The notes: generated by a model not told the origin, from the sequence alone. 64,000 nt of DNA from Methanococcoides burtonii DSM 6242 (GCF_000013725.1 NC_007955.1:899579-963578), one strand, 5' to 3'; shown: positions 29,166 to 38,326, counted from the stretch's first letter. Made by a program: numbers and translations.

Positions 29166-29700
29166 GCTCTTAATTTGATTCGGATTGTTCTAAATTTAAT
29201 TCCAGACCATTCATGCTGTTAAAACTCTTGGGTAAAAACATACCCCATATTTAAGGTATGTTGCACCGTACTAAATAAAAGGGTTCGAATCTATCCCCCG
29301 TACTAAAAGAAAGAGTAATAGGTATCTTAGAAAATAGATACTCAATAATTCAGAATGTTTCGGTAAATCAATTTATAACCTTTTTATTATCGAATTATAT
29401 AGCATTTCATTTTTGAGCTATAAAAGCAAAAATAAATAATTTATAAAAGATGGTTATTCGTGAAACTACTACACCCACTGGGCATAACTCATTCAGTCTT
29501 GTCGAGAGTATTGTAAAAGGACGAATAAAAATCCTATTAATTAACGAGATTTTGTTTAAAGCATATTCAAATGAATACAGTTGTAGAGATCAGAGCTAAT
29601 TTCAAACTATAAGGGATGCCGTACTAAACTAATTACAAATGAAAAATGGTTCTGAAAGGTAATTCCACAAAATAATCTTGGAAGAATTGCATATATTTTG
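29166..29700. other. AT-rich intergenic region with a repeated 10-mer
   Basis: About 535 bases between the argG terminator and the IS at 29701. No gene or RNA is recognised. CCGTACTAAA occurs three times in direct orientation (29266, 29298, 29619), and CATACC/GGTATG (29239-29244, 29255-29260) forms a small hairpin. A GGTTCGAATC string at 29282 recalls a tRNA T-arm, but the flanking bases do not pair. Confidence 0.4.
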
Positions 29701-31005
29701 GGGGCTGTCAAAAACTTTGGTGTTAGAAAGTTACAACTAATCAATCACAATGAATATATATTATGAAAGTGGATGAATGGTTATGACACCTAATATAACA
29801 TCCACTTTCGCATCCCACATTGACTCAATACAACTTAAATTAACTGATTGTTTTTCAGGCATTACAACTTTTGAAAAAGCAATCATATCCCATTTTAGTT
29901 CAACTGGAAAAAGGAACATTCGAAATGAGAAGGAACTTGTTTTGCATGCTGACAACCATTTTGATCTTTTACATCCTCAGTGCCCCGTATGTGGTTCCAA
30001 TAAAATAAATAAACAAGAGTATTATACGCGTAAGTTAAAGTTAGCAGAATTTGGAAGTCAAATAATCCACGTACGAAGATATTATTGCAAAAAATGCTCT
30101 AAAAGATTTACAACACCCCGACTCAATTGTTAAAAAAGGTCATCAATATGCCAGAACATATGAACAGTATATTGAAGGTTATGAAACAGGATATTGTTCA
30201 TTTAGACATTTACAAAAAATATTCAGTTCACTTTATGATTGCTCCCCATCCCATCAAACCATCTATAACTGGATAAGGAAATCAAACAAAGAAGTGACTT
30301 CAGAAGCTACAAAAGAATACTCGGGTTATTATTGCTATGATGAACAATATTTAAAATTGAATGGAAGACGATTTTATAGGCTCAGTTTGATTGATTCAAT
30401 ATTCAATAAACCAGTTGAAGAAATGATCGTTACTAATCTTGAATATGATACAGTAAAGGATTTTATTGAAAAAGCAACATCAAACAGACCAATTTATGCA
30501 ATATCTACTGATCATCGGATAAAGTACAAATAGATAATGGATAAACTTGAGATAAAACATCAACTTTGCATATTTCATTTGTATAAATTGATTGGAAACG
30601 ATGTATTCAAAAAGTTAAAATCAAAATTTGTTAGTTACTGTGAAAAGATAAACATGTGTTTAACATTTACAGAAATAAAAGAGATATTTAGAACATATGA
30701 TGTAAGTATCGCAATCAATAGGCTTCAAAATTTAATAGACGGTATTAAGAAAATTCCATATGCTCTTTATAGATCAATAGACAAAATCACTAGAGATTTT
30801 AATAGATTGACTTTGTTTATGGTAGATGGATTTGTTTCTAAAACAACAAATCCAATCGAAAATTATTACAGACAAACATTACCTAATCAGCTAAAAAGAA
30901 TATTTAAAACACCCGAAGGAGTGTTGAATTATTTGGCTGTAAAAAAGAAATACTGGGAAGGTAACATATCAAATAAAGTTTAACATCAAAGTTTTTGACA
31001 GCCCC
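29701..31005 (+). mobile_element. IS element with 19-bp perfect terminal repeats
   Basis: 1305 bp bounded by GGGGCTGTCAAAAACTTTG (29701-29719) and its complement ending at 31005; matching extends to 24 bp with one mismatch. The well-kept ends indicate a recent insertion. No target duplication is evident. Family not assigned. It holds one transposase reading frame in two frames with a TAG. Confidence 0.8.
29777..30983 (+). pseudogene. DDE transposase frame interrupted by a +1 shift and a TAG codon
   Basis: Three open segments make one transposase of about 401 residues. 29777-30119 codes an N-terminal zinc-ribbon domain (CPVCGSNKIN ... YYCKKCSKRFTTP). At the CCCC run at 30116-30119 the frame must shift by +1 to go on as DSIVKKGHQYARTYEQYIEG, which stays open to 30530. 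A TAG at 30531-30533 interrupts DHRIKYK-IMDKLEIKH, then the frame runs to 30983. DDE-type residues are seen in CYDEQYLKLNG, YAISTDHRIKYK and TTNPIENYYRQTLPNQLK. Either it is a pseudogene with two lesions, or both sites are recoded; TAG codes pyrrolysine in Methanosarcinaceae. Confidence 0.75.
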
Positions 31006-31284
31006 ATTAATTCAATACGTTTAAATGTAGGAGACATTTTTTTACTACATTTAATTAAATAAATTCAAAAGCAAGGTTCACTATACAGCCGGTTTATCAT
31101 TATAGTGTTTGCACTTACCATAACAATTGGTATTTCGATAAATCAGGTTTTAGAATCGAAATACCATCAATTGCTTAAACAATTCTTGTCTAATAAAGAG
31201 TGTAATCTATTAAATTATTACAGTGTGTAGTGCTGATAACTTTGACCTTCAATATCCAGGTTAAAAAAGTAAGTCAATTCTTAA
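31006..31284. other. Intergenic region before the shikimate kinase operator
   Basis: 279 AT-rich bases between the IS end and the inverted repeat at 31285. No gene, RNA or repeat recognised. Confidence 0.4.
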
Positions 31285-31322
31285 ATATCAAATTCCCATA
31301 TATACTATCGGGAATTTGATAT
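31285..31322 (+). promoter_or_regulatory. Operator-like 13-bp inverted repeat around the TATA box of the shikimate kinase operon
   Basis: ATATCAAATTCCC (31285-31297) is repeated as its perfect complement GGGAATTTGATAT (31310-31322). The 12-base spacer, ATATATACTATC, holds the TATA box, and the right arm runs into the ATG at 31321. With TATA at about 31298-31305, transcription would start at or near the ATG, so the mRNA should be leaderless; no SD is present. A dimeric repressor bound here would block TBP and the start site together. The regulator is not known. Confidence 0.7.
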
Positions 31323-32184
31323 GACATTTACAGGACAAGCTTATGCACTAGGTGCCGGAACGGTCATAAACGCCATCGCTACCTGGAAAGGGGCGGCTTT
31401 TGGAGTTGACCTTAAAACATTTGCTGATGTTGAACTGACGAAAGAGAGTTCTTCCTTTATAGGCACTATTGAAGGTGTACCACATGGGGACACTACGCTT
31501 ATTGAAAGGTCCATGGACCTTGTCCTCGAGCACTTTGGCATCGAAATGGGTGGGACCGTTGTTACTCGGAGTGAGGTGCCCCTTGCAAGCGGTTTGAAGA
31601 GCAGTAGTGCTGCTGCCAATGCTACTATTCTGGCTACGCTGGATGCTCTTGGTGAAACCCTTGAACCGCTGGATGCAGTTAAAATGGGAGTAAGGGCTGC
31701 AAAGGATGCTGGTGTTACCATCACCGGGGCTTTTGATGATGCATGTGCCTCATTCTTTGGTGGGATTGTTGTAACGGACAACCGGACGAACGAGCTGGTC
31801 AAACGCACTGAAAAGGAAATGGATGTGGTTATCTTTGCACCGGACAGGCAATCCTTCAGTTCACAGACGAATGTGCATAATTCAGAACTGCTGGCTCCCT
31901 GGGTTGATATGGCATACGATCTCGCACTTGATGGGGAATATGAAAAGGCTATGACGCTTAACGGTTTCCTATATTGCGGTGCTCTTGGTTTTAGTACTGA
32001 TGTCATGATGGAAGCATTGAAATGCGGAGTTAAGGGGGTCAGTTTATCAGGTACTGGTCCTGCGTATTCTGCTCTTGTTGACAGGAAAATGGCAGACACT
32101 CTTACGAAAGTTTGGGAAAATCTTGGAACGAGCGGAAAAGTGATAAATACCAAGATTAATAATGATGGATTAACTAAACTTTAA
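31321..32184 (+). CDS. Shikimate kinase, archaeal GHMP type
   Basis: 287 residues. It phosphorylates shikimate at the 3-OH in aromatic amino acid synthesis; archaea use this GHMP-superfamily enzyme instead of bacterial AroK. Motif 1 (substrate side) is at the N-terminus (GQAYALGAGTVINAIA), motif 2 is the phosphate loop PLASGLKSSSAAANATILA (about residues 87-105) and motif 3 is VSLSGTGPAYSALV (near 240). The ATG overlaps the operator described at 31285-31322. Seven to fifteen bases separate it from the chorismate mutase gene, depending on that gene's start. Confidence 0.93.
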   Translation: MTFTGQAYALGAGTVINAIATWKGAAFGVDLKTFADVELTKESSSFIGTIEGVPHGDTTLIERSMDLVLEHFGIEMGGTVVTRSEVPLASGLKSSSAAANATILATLDALGETLEPLDAVKMGVRAAKDAGVTITGAFDDACASFFGGIVVTDNRTNELVKRTEKEMDVVIFAPDRQSFSSQTNVHNSELLAPWVDMAYDLALDGEYEKAMTLNGFLYCGALGFSTDVMMEALKCGVKGVSLSGTGPAYSALVDRKMADTLTKVWENLGTSGKVINTKINNDGLTKL

Positions 32185-32199
32185 TTTGCAGTGGAAACC

Positions 32200-32487
32200 A
32201 TGACCGCAATAGAAGAAGTCCGCAATAGGATCGAACAGATCGACTATGAGATTATAAAACTTATCGAAGAACGTATCGATTGTGCGACTGATGTTCTTGC
32301 TGTTAAAAAGAAAGAGCATATGTCCATCAATGATGGTACGCAGAACCATGTGGTACTCGACAGAGCCACAAATTCAGCAACCGAAAGGAGCCTTGATTCA
32401 GGGGCTGTTAAAGAAATATTCGAGATCCTGATTAGAATGAGCATTGAGCGTCAACATGAACTTAGCGGGGAAGGAAATCTTCCCTGA
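32200..32487 (+). CDS. Chorismate mutase, AroQ class
   Basis: 95 residues from ATG 32200; a GTG at 32191 would add three residues. It turns chorismate to prephenate, the branch to Phe and Tyr. The all-helical AroQ pattern is clear: EEVRNRIEQIDYEIIKLIEERI (helix 1 with the conserved Arg), AVKKKE (near 34-39) and a C-terminal helix KEIFEILIRMSIERQHEL. It is a stand-alone enzyme without the prephenate dehydratase or dehydrogenase fusion of many bacteria. Twelve bases separate it from purE. Confidence 0.88.
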   Translation: MTAIEEVRNRIEQIDYEIIKLIEERIDCATDVLAVKKKEHMSINDGTQNHVVLDRATNSATERSLDSGAVKEIFEILIRMSIERQHELSGEGNLP

Positions 32488-32499
32488 AGGAGATTAAAA

Positions 32500-32889
32500 A
32501 TGGTAGATATTTCAATATTAATGGGGTCTGAATCAGATCATGCAATAGCAACCCGAGTTACGAGTGTCCTTGAGGATACCGACTACTCCTTTGAAGTGAA
32601 AGTTATCTCAGCACACCGTGATCCTAAAAAACTTGATGAATACATTGCTAAGAGCGATGCAAATGTCTTCATTGCGATCGCAGGCCTTTCTGCAGCACTT
32701 CCTGGAGTCATTGCCTCAAAGACCATAAAACCTGTTATTGGTGTACCGGTTAGTGCAAAACTCGGTGGACTTGATGCACTCTTATCCATAGTTCAGATGC
32801 CACCAGGAGTTCCTGTCGCAAGTGTTGGTATAGATAATGGTGCTAATGCCGCAAAACTAGCCATAAGGATACTTGATCTTCTTAATTAA
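32500..32889 (+). CDS. purE: N5-carboxyaminoimidazole ribonucleotide mutase / AIR carboxylase
   Basis: 129 residues, somewhat shorter than bacterial PurE (about 160) but with all motifs: [10 protein letters not shown] (nucleotide phosphate loop, 8-17), [14 protein letters not shown] (catalytic His, near 42), [18 protein letters not shown] and [32 protein letters not shown]. It forms CAIR in purine synthesis. Whether it acts on N5-CAIR or on AIR plus CO2 depends on the presence of purK, which is not here. AAGGAG stands eight bases before the ATG. Purine and aromatic genes share one transcript, perhaps by chance. Confidence 0.93.
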   Translation: MVDISILMGSESDHAIATRVTSVLEDTDYSFEVKVISAHRDPKKLDEYIAKSDANVFIAIAGLSAALPGVIASKTIKPVIGVPVSAKLGGLDALLSIVQMPPGVPVASVGIDNGANAAKLAIRILDLLN

Positions 32890-32898
32890 AAAAATACT

Positions 32899-32924
32899 GG
32901 AAAAGGGATTACCTTTTTCCTTTT
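32899..32924. terminator. Terminator between purE and the convergent response regulator
   Basis: GGAAAAGG (32899-32906) pairs with CCTTTTTCC (32912-32920, one bulged T), followed by TTTT. It starts ten bases after the purE stop. Confidence 0.6.
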
Positions 32925-32934
32925 AATTTTTAGT

Positions 32935-33843
32935 TTATTTTTTTAAAGCCTTTAGTATCTCAAAATGACAGTATTGATCGCCATTACCCAATGTTTTTTG
33001 CACTTTCACATTGCTATTAGGGAAAAATTGGTTGATGATACGCATAAAAACACCTGTTGTGAGATTACACATTATCGGATTTAAATGAGCTTCTACCTTA
33101 CCCCACAGACATTTCCGGGCCTTGATGAGGCATATATCTTCATCATCTGTCCTATCAATATAATAAGAACCCCCCAGTTGGTTCATTGTATCACAGCAAA
33201 GTTGTGCGGCATCTGATATACTATTAAGTTCAGCTACATAGCCCTGCTTAGTTCCCTTGATTATTGTTTCTACCATATCAACCATCTGATGGACAATTAT
33301 CTTTTTCTGCTCCATGGGTATGTTCGCCAAAAGAGTAGGAACAATGTTTGTCATAATGGAACGGACCTCGTTCTGCATTTCAAGTTGATCTCGCTCGCTA
33401 ACGAGGCTATCCTGCAATTGCTTGATCCGAATAAGGGATCTAACTCTGGTGTTTAACTCCAGTCGGTCGACAGGTTTGGATAGAAAATCATCTGCTCCTG
33501 CCTCAATACCCTTTATTCGATCTTCTCTTTCTGTCAACGCGGTGACCATTATTACAGGCAGGAATTGCGTTTTTATAGAGGATTTTATATGTTCACAAAC
33601 CTCATAACCTGTAATTTCTGGCATCATAACATCCAGAAGAACAAGGTCTAAGTTCTCTTTATTGATAATATCAAGTGCTTCTTGACCTCCAGATGCGGTC
33701 ATAATTTCATAATCAACAAAAAGTAACGCTTCTAGAAGCTCAACATTGTTAGGCTCATCATCTACAATGAGTATGGTGGATCTTTTCTCTTCGGTCATAA
33801 AAACACTCTTACTCAAAAACAATTCATCTATCGATTGTGGCAT
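32935..33843 (-). CDS. Response regulator with methanogen-type output domain
   Basis: 302 residues. A receiver domain begins near residue 20: ILIVDDEPNNVELLEALL (acidic pair DD), phosphoacceptor Asp in LVLLDVMMPEITGYEV (near 71), Thr in VIMVTALTERED and Lys in DFLSKPVDRLEL. After a helical linker (about 140-165) the C-terminal half has a conserved-looking cysteine/tryptophan patch (KCLWGKVEAHLNPIMCNLTTGVFMRII) and ends GDQYCHFEIL, like the domain called methanogen output domain 1; that name is from recall. No DNA-binding domain is seen. ATG 33843 has no SD; ATG 33798 (MTEEKRSTILIV) is an equally good start. It lies 154 bases after the KaiC-like gene on the same strand. Confidence 0.82.
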   Translation of the reverse strand: MPQSIDELFLSKSVFMTEEKRSTILIVDDEPNNVELLEALLFVDYEIMTASGGQEALDIINKENLDLVLLDVMMPEITGYEVCEHIKSSIKTQFLPVIMVTALTEREDRIKGIEAGADDFLSKPVDRLELNTRVRSLIRIKQLQDSLVSERDQLEMQNEVRSIMTNIVPTLLANIPMEQKKIIVHQMVDMVETIIKGTKQGYVAELNSISDAAQLCCDTMNQLGGSYYIDRTDDEDICLIKARKCLWGKVEAHLNPIMCNLTTGVFMRIINQFFPNSNVKVQKTLGNGDQYCHFEILKALKK

Positions 33844-33997
33844 TCGTCCAGATGGACTACTATAATAACTAGAATCAACAATATCTTCTTAATGCTTTAT
33901 ATTTTTGGTTCAAATTTGTATTATGGATCAACTTTGGCGTGATATTATCACAGAGCCATTATGTTAAACAAATTGTTTTTCTAAAATAAGTTCCTGA

Positions 33998-34726
33998 TCA
34001 GACATTACCTGACCCTCCACCATGGAATTCTATCCCCTGGGATGTTATGTCATAACGATTAGCATCCAGTGAGATGTTTGTACTCCTCATTTTAGTAATA
34101 AGAAGGTAACGTTCCATATTTCCTGTATATGGGTTTTCTTTTATGGATATCTTTAGGCATCCATATGTGGAATAATCTGCTATCCGATGAGTTAGGTTGT
34201 AAGATGCTTCATCCATTACTAAAAGTGTGGTGAAGTTCTTCTGTGAAATTAGAAGATTAAGCACATCAAATTTATCTCTGAATTCCTTAGGTTCCATTCC
34301 AATGGCAAATACGCCAATGTTGTCAATAACGACAAATTCGGTATCGTCTGGAATAAGGTCGATGATACCTATCATATTGATCTCTCTTATGCTAAAACCT
34401 TTTATCATTTCAGAGGCCTGTGCTATATCTCGGGTCCTTTGTTCAAGAACGCGCAATATTTCCAGATTTCCATTATCCATATGGCTCTTAAGGTCCAGTC
34501 CTAGCATTTCCGCCTGAACAAGTATGTCTTCTGGGCTTTCTTCAGTCGCTACCATCACACATTTTTTACCATCAATACAACCCTGATCTAAAGCATGTAA
34601 TCCAAAGATGGTTTTTCCTGAACCGGGAACACCTGTAATTAAGATCCCTTTTCCCTTTGGATAGCCTCCATCAAGTTTATCGTCAAGGTATTTTATTCCA
34701 GTTGAGATTCTTTCCATGTGACCCAA
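33998..34726 (-). CDS. KaiC-like RecA-superfamily ATPase, single domain
   Basis: 242 residues, one KaiC domain. Walker A is ILITGVPGSGKTIFGLHALDQG (about residues 28-49), the catalytic glutamate pair lies in MVATEESPEDIL (near 60) and Walker B in TEFVVIDNIGVFAIG (near 128). Archaeal single-domain KaiC-like proteins bind ATP and often pair with signalling proteins; no circadian role should be read into it. The adjacent response regulator suggests a shared signalling role. AGGAGTT precedes the ATG, and a TATA-like TTTATACTTATA lies near 34780. Confidence 0.87.
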   Translation of the reverse strand: MGHMERISTGIKYLDDKLDGGYPKGKGILITGVPGSGKTIFGLHALDQGCIDGKKCVMVATEESPEDILVQAEMLGLDLKSHMDNGNLEILRVLEQRTRDIAQASEMIKGFSIREINMIGIIDLIPDDTEFVVIDNIGVFAIGMEPKEFRDKFDVLNLLISQKNFTTLLVMDEASYNLTHRIADYSTYGCLKISIKENPYTGNMERYLLITKMRSTNISLDANRYDITSQGIEFHGGGSGNV

Positions 34727-35087
34727 TAACTCCTATTACAAATTAAATCCGAGATATTTGATTTAACGAAATATTAGGCATATAAGTATAAATATCTATA
34801 TCTCGATCTTAAGTATCTGGGTCTAAACTGATCCTCAAATAATATTTTTATTTCCAGCTACTTCTAGCTCTTCTTTATCATTTATGTTTGATATAATTAG
34901 AATAGATATAATTTTATTAATATCGATATATTAAAAGTGGTCCATAGTATTATCGGATAGACCGAAAATAGTTAAATATATTTAGTTGAATGCCTCTAGT
35001 GTAGTATTAAATAAAAATCTCGAAGATCGGATTATAAATTAATTCATGTAAAGACTTCATATCATACTGTTTAAATGTGAGTAAACC
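34727..35087. other. Divergent promoter region between the KaiC-like gene and lonB
   Basis: 361 AT-rich bases holding promoters in both directions. For lonB, ATTATAAATT near 35029 is a TATA candidate; for the KaiC-like gene, the complement of TATAAGTATAAATA near 34780. No gene or RNA recognised. Confidence 0.45.
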
Positions 35088-37001
35088 ATGGAAGACGAAA
35101 TGACTGCTACGGAAGAAACCGAACTTTTCGGTGATGATTTTAACACTACAAGTTCAATAGATGTACCTGAACTTATGATAGATCAGGTCATCGGGCAGGA
35201 GCATGCTGTCGAAGTTGTGAAAAAGGCAGCCAGCCAGAGACGTCATGTCATGATGATAGGTACTCCAGGTACTGGAAAATCAATGCTAGCAAAAGCAATG
35301 GCTGAACTTTTACCAAAGGAAGAGCTTGAAGATATAATGACATACCCCAATCTGGAGGATAATAACAACCCAAAGATAAGGGAAGTGCCTGCCGGAAAAG
35401 GAAGGGAGATCGTCTTGGCTCACAAGATGGAGGCTCGCAAAAAGGCTCAGTCACGTAATATGATGATGATGTTCCTTGTGCTGGGTATCGTCATGTACTC
35501 GTTCTACGTAGGGCAGCTACTGTGGGGTATCATCGCTGCGATCATGATACTTATGCTAACGCGACAGTTCATGCCAAAAGAAGAGCTCATGATACCAAAG
35601 CTCATTGTTTCCAATTATCAGAAAGAGCACGCTCCATACATCGATGCGACCGGAACACACGCAGGTGCACTACTCGGCGATGTAAGGCACGACCCATTTC
35701 AGTCAGGTGGTCTTGAAACACCTGCGCATGACAGGGTAGAGAGCGGTGATATTCACAAATCACACAAGGGAGTTCTCTTTATTGACGAGATCAATACCCT
35801 GAGGCTTGAATCCCAGCAGAGCCTTCTTACAGCATTACAGGAGAAGGAGTATGCTATCACAGGGCAGTCAGAACGCAGTTCAGGTGCTCTGGTAAAGACC
35901 GAACCTGTGCCATGTGATTTTATCATGGTGGCAGCAGGTAACCTTGATGCAGTGGAGAAAATGCATCCTGCACTTCGCTCACGTATTAAGGGATATGGAT
36001 ATGAAGTATTCATGCGCGATTCCATGGAAGATACACTTGAGAACCGTAAGTCACTCGTCCGTTTCGTGGCACAGGAGGTCGTACGTGATGGCCACATCCC
36101 GCCATTTGATAAGGGCGCAGTGAAAGAGGTTATCAGGGAATCGAGAAGAAGGGCAGGCAGGAAAGGTCATCTTACTCTGAAGTTCCGTGACCTTGGTGGT
36201 CTTGTAAGGGTTGCTGGAGACATTGCCCATTCCGAGAATGCGGAGATCACTACTGCAACACATGTTCTTGCAGCAAAGAAGATAGCACGTTCCATCGAAC
36301 AGCAGCTTGCAGACAGTTATCTCGAAAGGCGAAAGGATTACCAGCTTTTTGGCAAGCTGGGCGCTGCTGTTGGACGGGTCAATGGTCTTGCTGTCATGGG
36401 TGGTGATTCCGGTATCGTCCTTCCAATTGTGGCTGAAGTGACACCGACGCAATCTTCCGCCGGAGGTCATGTGATAGCAACAGGCATGTTGAAGGATATT
36501 GCAAAGGAAGCTGTCCAGAACGTTTCAGCTGTTATCAAGAAAGTGACCGGTGAGGATATTTCCAATCATGATATCCACATACAGTTCATAGGCACATATG
36601 AAGGTGTGGAAGGTGACAGTGCATCGATATCGATCGCAACCGCCGTTATATCTGCACTAGAAAATATTCCAATTGACCAAACCGTCGCTATGACAGGTTC
36701 ACTATCCGTAAGAGGCGATGTACTTCCTATCGGTGGGGCTACCTACAAGATAGAAGCAGCAGTTCAAGCAGGTATCAAGAAAGTGATCATACCTAAGTCC
36801 AATGAAGCGGATGTCCTTATCGAGGATTACTATAAGGATAAGGTCGAGATAATCCCAGTTACAACAATAGCAGAAGTAATCGAACACAGTCTTGTGGGAG
36901 AGGATAAGGCCGGTATTGTTGAAAAGCTCAAGAATATGAGCAACAAAAAAATCGATTATGCAGCAAGGAGCAAGAAGGTTGCAGGTAGTGACGATGTCTG
37001 A
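35088..37001 (+). CDS. Archaeal LonB protease, membrane-anchored
   Basis: 637 residues. An AAA+ domain with Walker A GTPGTGKSML (about 57-66) is split by two membrane helices (MMMMFLVLGIVMYSFYV and LLWGIIAAIMILML, about 125-160), the archaeal LonB layout that puts the ATPase and protease on the inner face of the membrane. Walker B is GVLFIDEINTL (near 226). The C-terminal protease domain has catalytic Ser in EGDSASISIATA (near 508) and Lys in IGGATYKIEAAVQAGIKKVIIP (near 551). It degrades unfolded and regulatory proteins. It overlaps tldD by eight bases, so the three genes lonB-tldD-tldE form one unit. Confidence 0.94.
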   Translation: MEDEMTATEETELFGDDFNTTSSIDVPELMIDQVIGQEHAVEVVKKAASQRRHVMMIGTPGTGKSMLAKAMAELLPKEELEDIMTYPNLEDNNNPKIREVPAGKGREIVLAHKMEARKKAQSRNMMMMFLVLGIVMYSFYVGQLLWGIIAAIMILMLTRQFMPKEELMIPKLIVSNYQKEHAPYIDATGTHAGALLGDVRHDPFQSGGLETPAHDRVESGDIHKSHKGVLFIDEINTLRLESQQSLLTALQEKEYAITGQSERSSGALVKTEPVPCDFIMVAAGNLDAVEKMHPALRSRIKGYGYEVFMRDSMEDTLENRKSLVRFVAQEVVRDGHIPPFDKGAVKEVIRESRRRAGRKGHLTLKFRDLGGLVRVAGDIAHSENAEITTATHVLAAKKIARSIEQQLADSYLERRKDYQLFGKLGAAVGRVNGLAVMGGDSGIVLPIVAEVTPTQSSAGGHVIATGMLKDIAKEAVQNVSAVIKKVTGEDISNHDIHIQFIGTYEGVEGDSASISIATAVISALENIPIDQTVAMTGSLSVRGDVLPIGGATYKIEAAVQAGIKKVIIPKSNEADVLIEDYYKDKVEIIPVTTIAEVIEHSLVGEDKAGIVEKLKNMSNKKIDYAARSKKVAGSDDV

Positions 37002-38325
37002 AGTTGGGTTTTACGATGTCAGAATGATCGATGGAACGTCTACATCGATCATCCTTGACAATGGCAATATTGAGGAAATCTCGGTCAATTACAGCAAAGG
37101 GTGCGGTGCTCGTGCTTTATGTGGTGGTTCCTGGGGCTTTACAACTGCAGAAGGCGAGTTCGATCTGAAAGCAACAATTGATTCCGCTTCAGAACTTGCA
37201 GCACAGATGAATAGTATTTCTCCAAAGGATGAAGTAAAGCTTAAGCCCGTGGAAAAGCCTGTTATAAAGAACATCCCTATTGCAAAGATCGATCCTGCAG
37301 ATGTTCCTATTGAGGAAAAGGTACAGTTATTGAAGGATATTGAAGACCATGCAAAGATGGATGGTGTCAGCAGTACTTCAGCAGTCTATTCCGAAGCTTC
37401 TGTAAAAGTTCATTATATCAGTTCCGAAGGGATCGATTGCGAATACAGTCTTATCAGAACCGGCTTTGCAATAAGCGCTGTTGCTACTGAAAATGGTTCA
37501 TATCAGGTTGGAAGGGAAAGCCGCTTTGGAGTATGTGGTTTTGAACTTTTTGAAAAGAACGATGCTCTTGCACTTGCAAGATCTGCCGGTGAGACCGCAG
37601 TTGAACTGCTTGAGGCTGAACAGGCGAAGGGAGGCACATTGCCGGTCATACTTGACCCCGAACTTGCAGGCGTATTTGCACATGAGGCAGTAGGCCATGC
37701 ATCAGAGGCAGATCTTGTGCTAGAAGGAAGTTCTATTCTAGCAGACCGTTTGGGAGAACAGATAGCATCCCCTTTAGTCAATATCATTGATGATCCTACA
37801 TTACATGAATATGGATACTATCCATTTGATTCCGAAGGTGTCATGTCTTCAAAGACCACGATAATAAAGGAGGGAGTACTCAATTCATATTTGCACTCAA
37901 GGGAGACAGCACAGGCCCTTGGTGGAACTCCGGGAAACAGTAGGGCACAGGGTTATTCTGAACCTGTTGTTAGAATGAGCAATACTTACATTGATAATGG
38001 CGATTCGAATTTTGATGAAATGCTTGAAGAGATTGGCAATGGGATGTACCTGACAGGCTCAAGAGGCGGTCAGGTGAACACTGGAGAGGGTATCTTCCAG
38101 TTCAATGCCGAGAAAGGTTATCTTATTGAGAATGGGGAAGTTACAAGATTACTCCGTGATGTATCCCTTTCGGGCAAGACACTTGAGATATTGAACAATG
38201 TTGCATTGGTCGGTAATGATCTCAAGATGCACTCTGGAAGATGTGGAAAGGGTGGTCAGCTTGCACCGGTATCGGATGGTTCGCCTCATATATCGATCAC
38301 AAAGGCATTGGTAGGGGGAGTCTGA
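36994..38325 (+). CDS. tldD: TldD-family metalloprotease subunit
   Basis: 443 residues from ATG 36994, inside the lonB end; the frame stays open to an ATG at 36958, but the shorter form starts at the family position. The zinc site HEAVGHASEAD (HExxxH, near residue 230) marks the catalytic TldD half of the TldD/TldE protease, which cuts short unfolded peptides and in bacteria also processes microcin B17 and CcdA. GTPGNSRAQGYSEPVVRMSNTYI and the C-terminal CGKGGQLAPVSDGSPHI are also typical. The partner tldE starts two bases after its stop. Confidence 0.92.
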   Translation: MSEVGFYDVRMIDGTSTSIILDNGNIEEISVNYSKGCGARALCGGSWGFTTAEGEFDLKATIDSASELAAQMNSISPKDEVKLKPVEKPVIKNIPIAKIDPADVPIEEKVQLLKDIEDHAKMDGVSSTSAVYSEASVKVHYISSEGIDCEYSLIRTGFAISAVATENGSYQVGRESRFGVCGFELFEKNDALALARSAGETAVELLEAEQAKGGTLPVILDPELAGVFAHEAVGHASEADLVLEGSSILADRLGEQIASPLVNIIDDPTLHEYGYYPFDSEGVMSSKTTIIKEGVLNSYLHSRETAQALGGTPGNSRAQGYSEPVVRMSNTYIDNGDSNFDEMLEEIGNGMYLTGSRGGQVNTGEGIFQFNAEKGYLIENGEVTRLLRDVSLSGKTLEILNNVALVGNDLKMHSGRCGKGGQLAPVSDGSPHISITKALVGGV

Positions 38326-38326
38326 T

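Noticed and set aside
29282-29300. tRNA-like T-arm string GGTTCGAATC
   Set aside because: The bases around it do not form a T-stem and no acceptor, D or anticodon arm is found upstream.
33998-34726. Circadian-clock interpretation of the KaiC-like gene
   Set aside because: Single KaiC domain and no kaiA/kaiB; archaeal KaiC-like proteins are common and not clock proteins as such.
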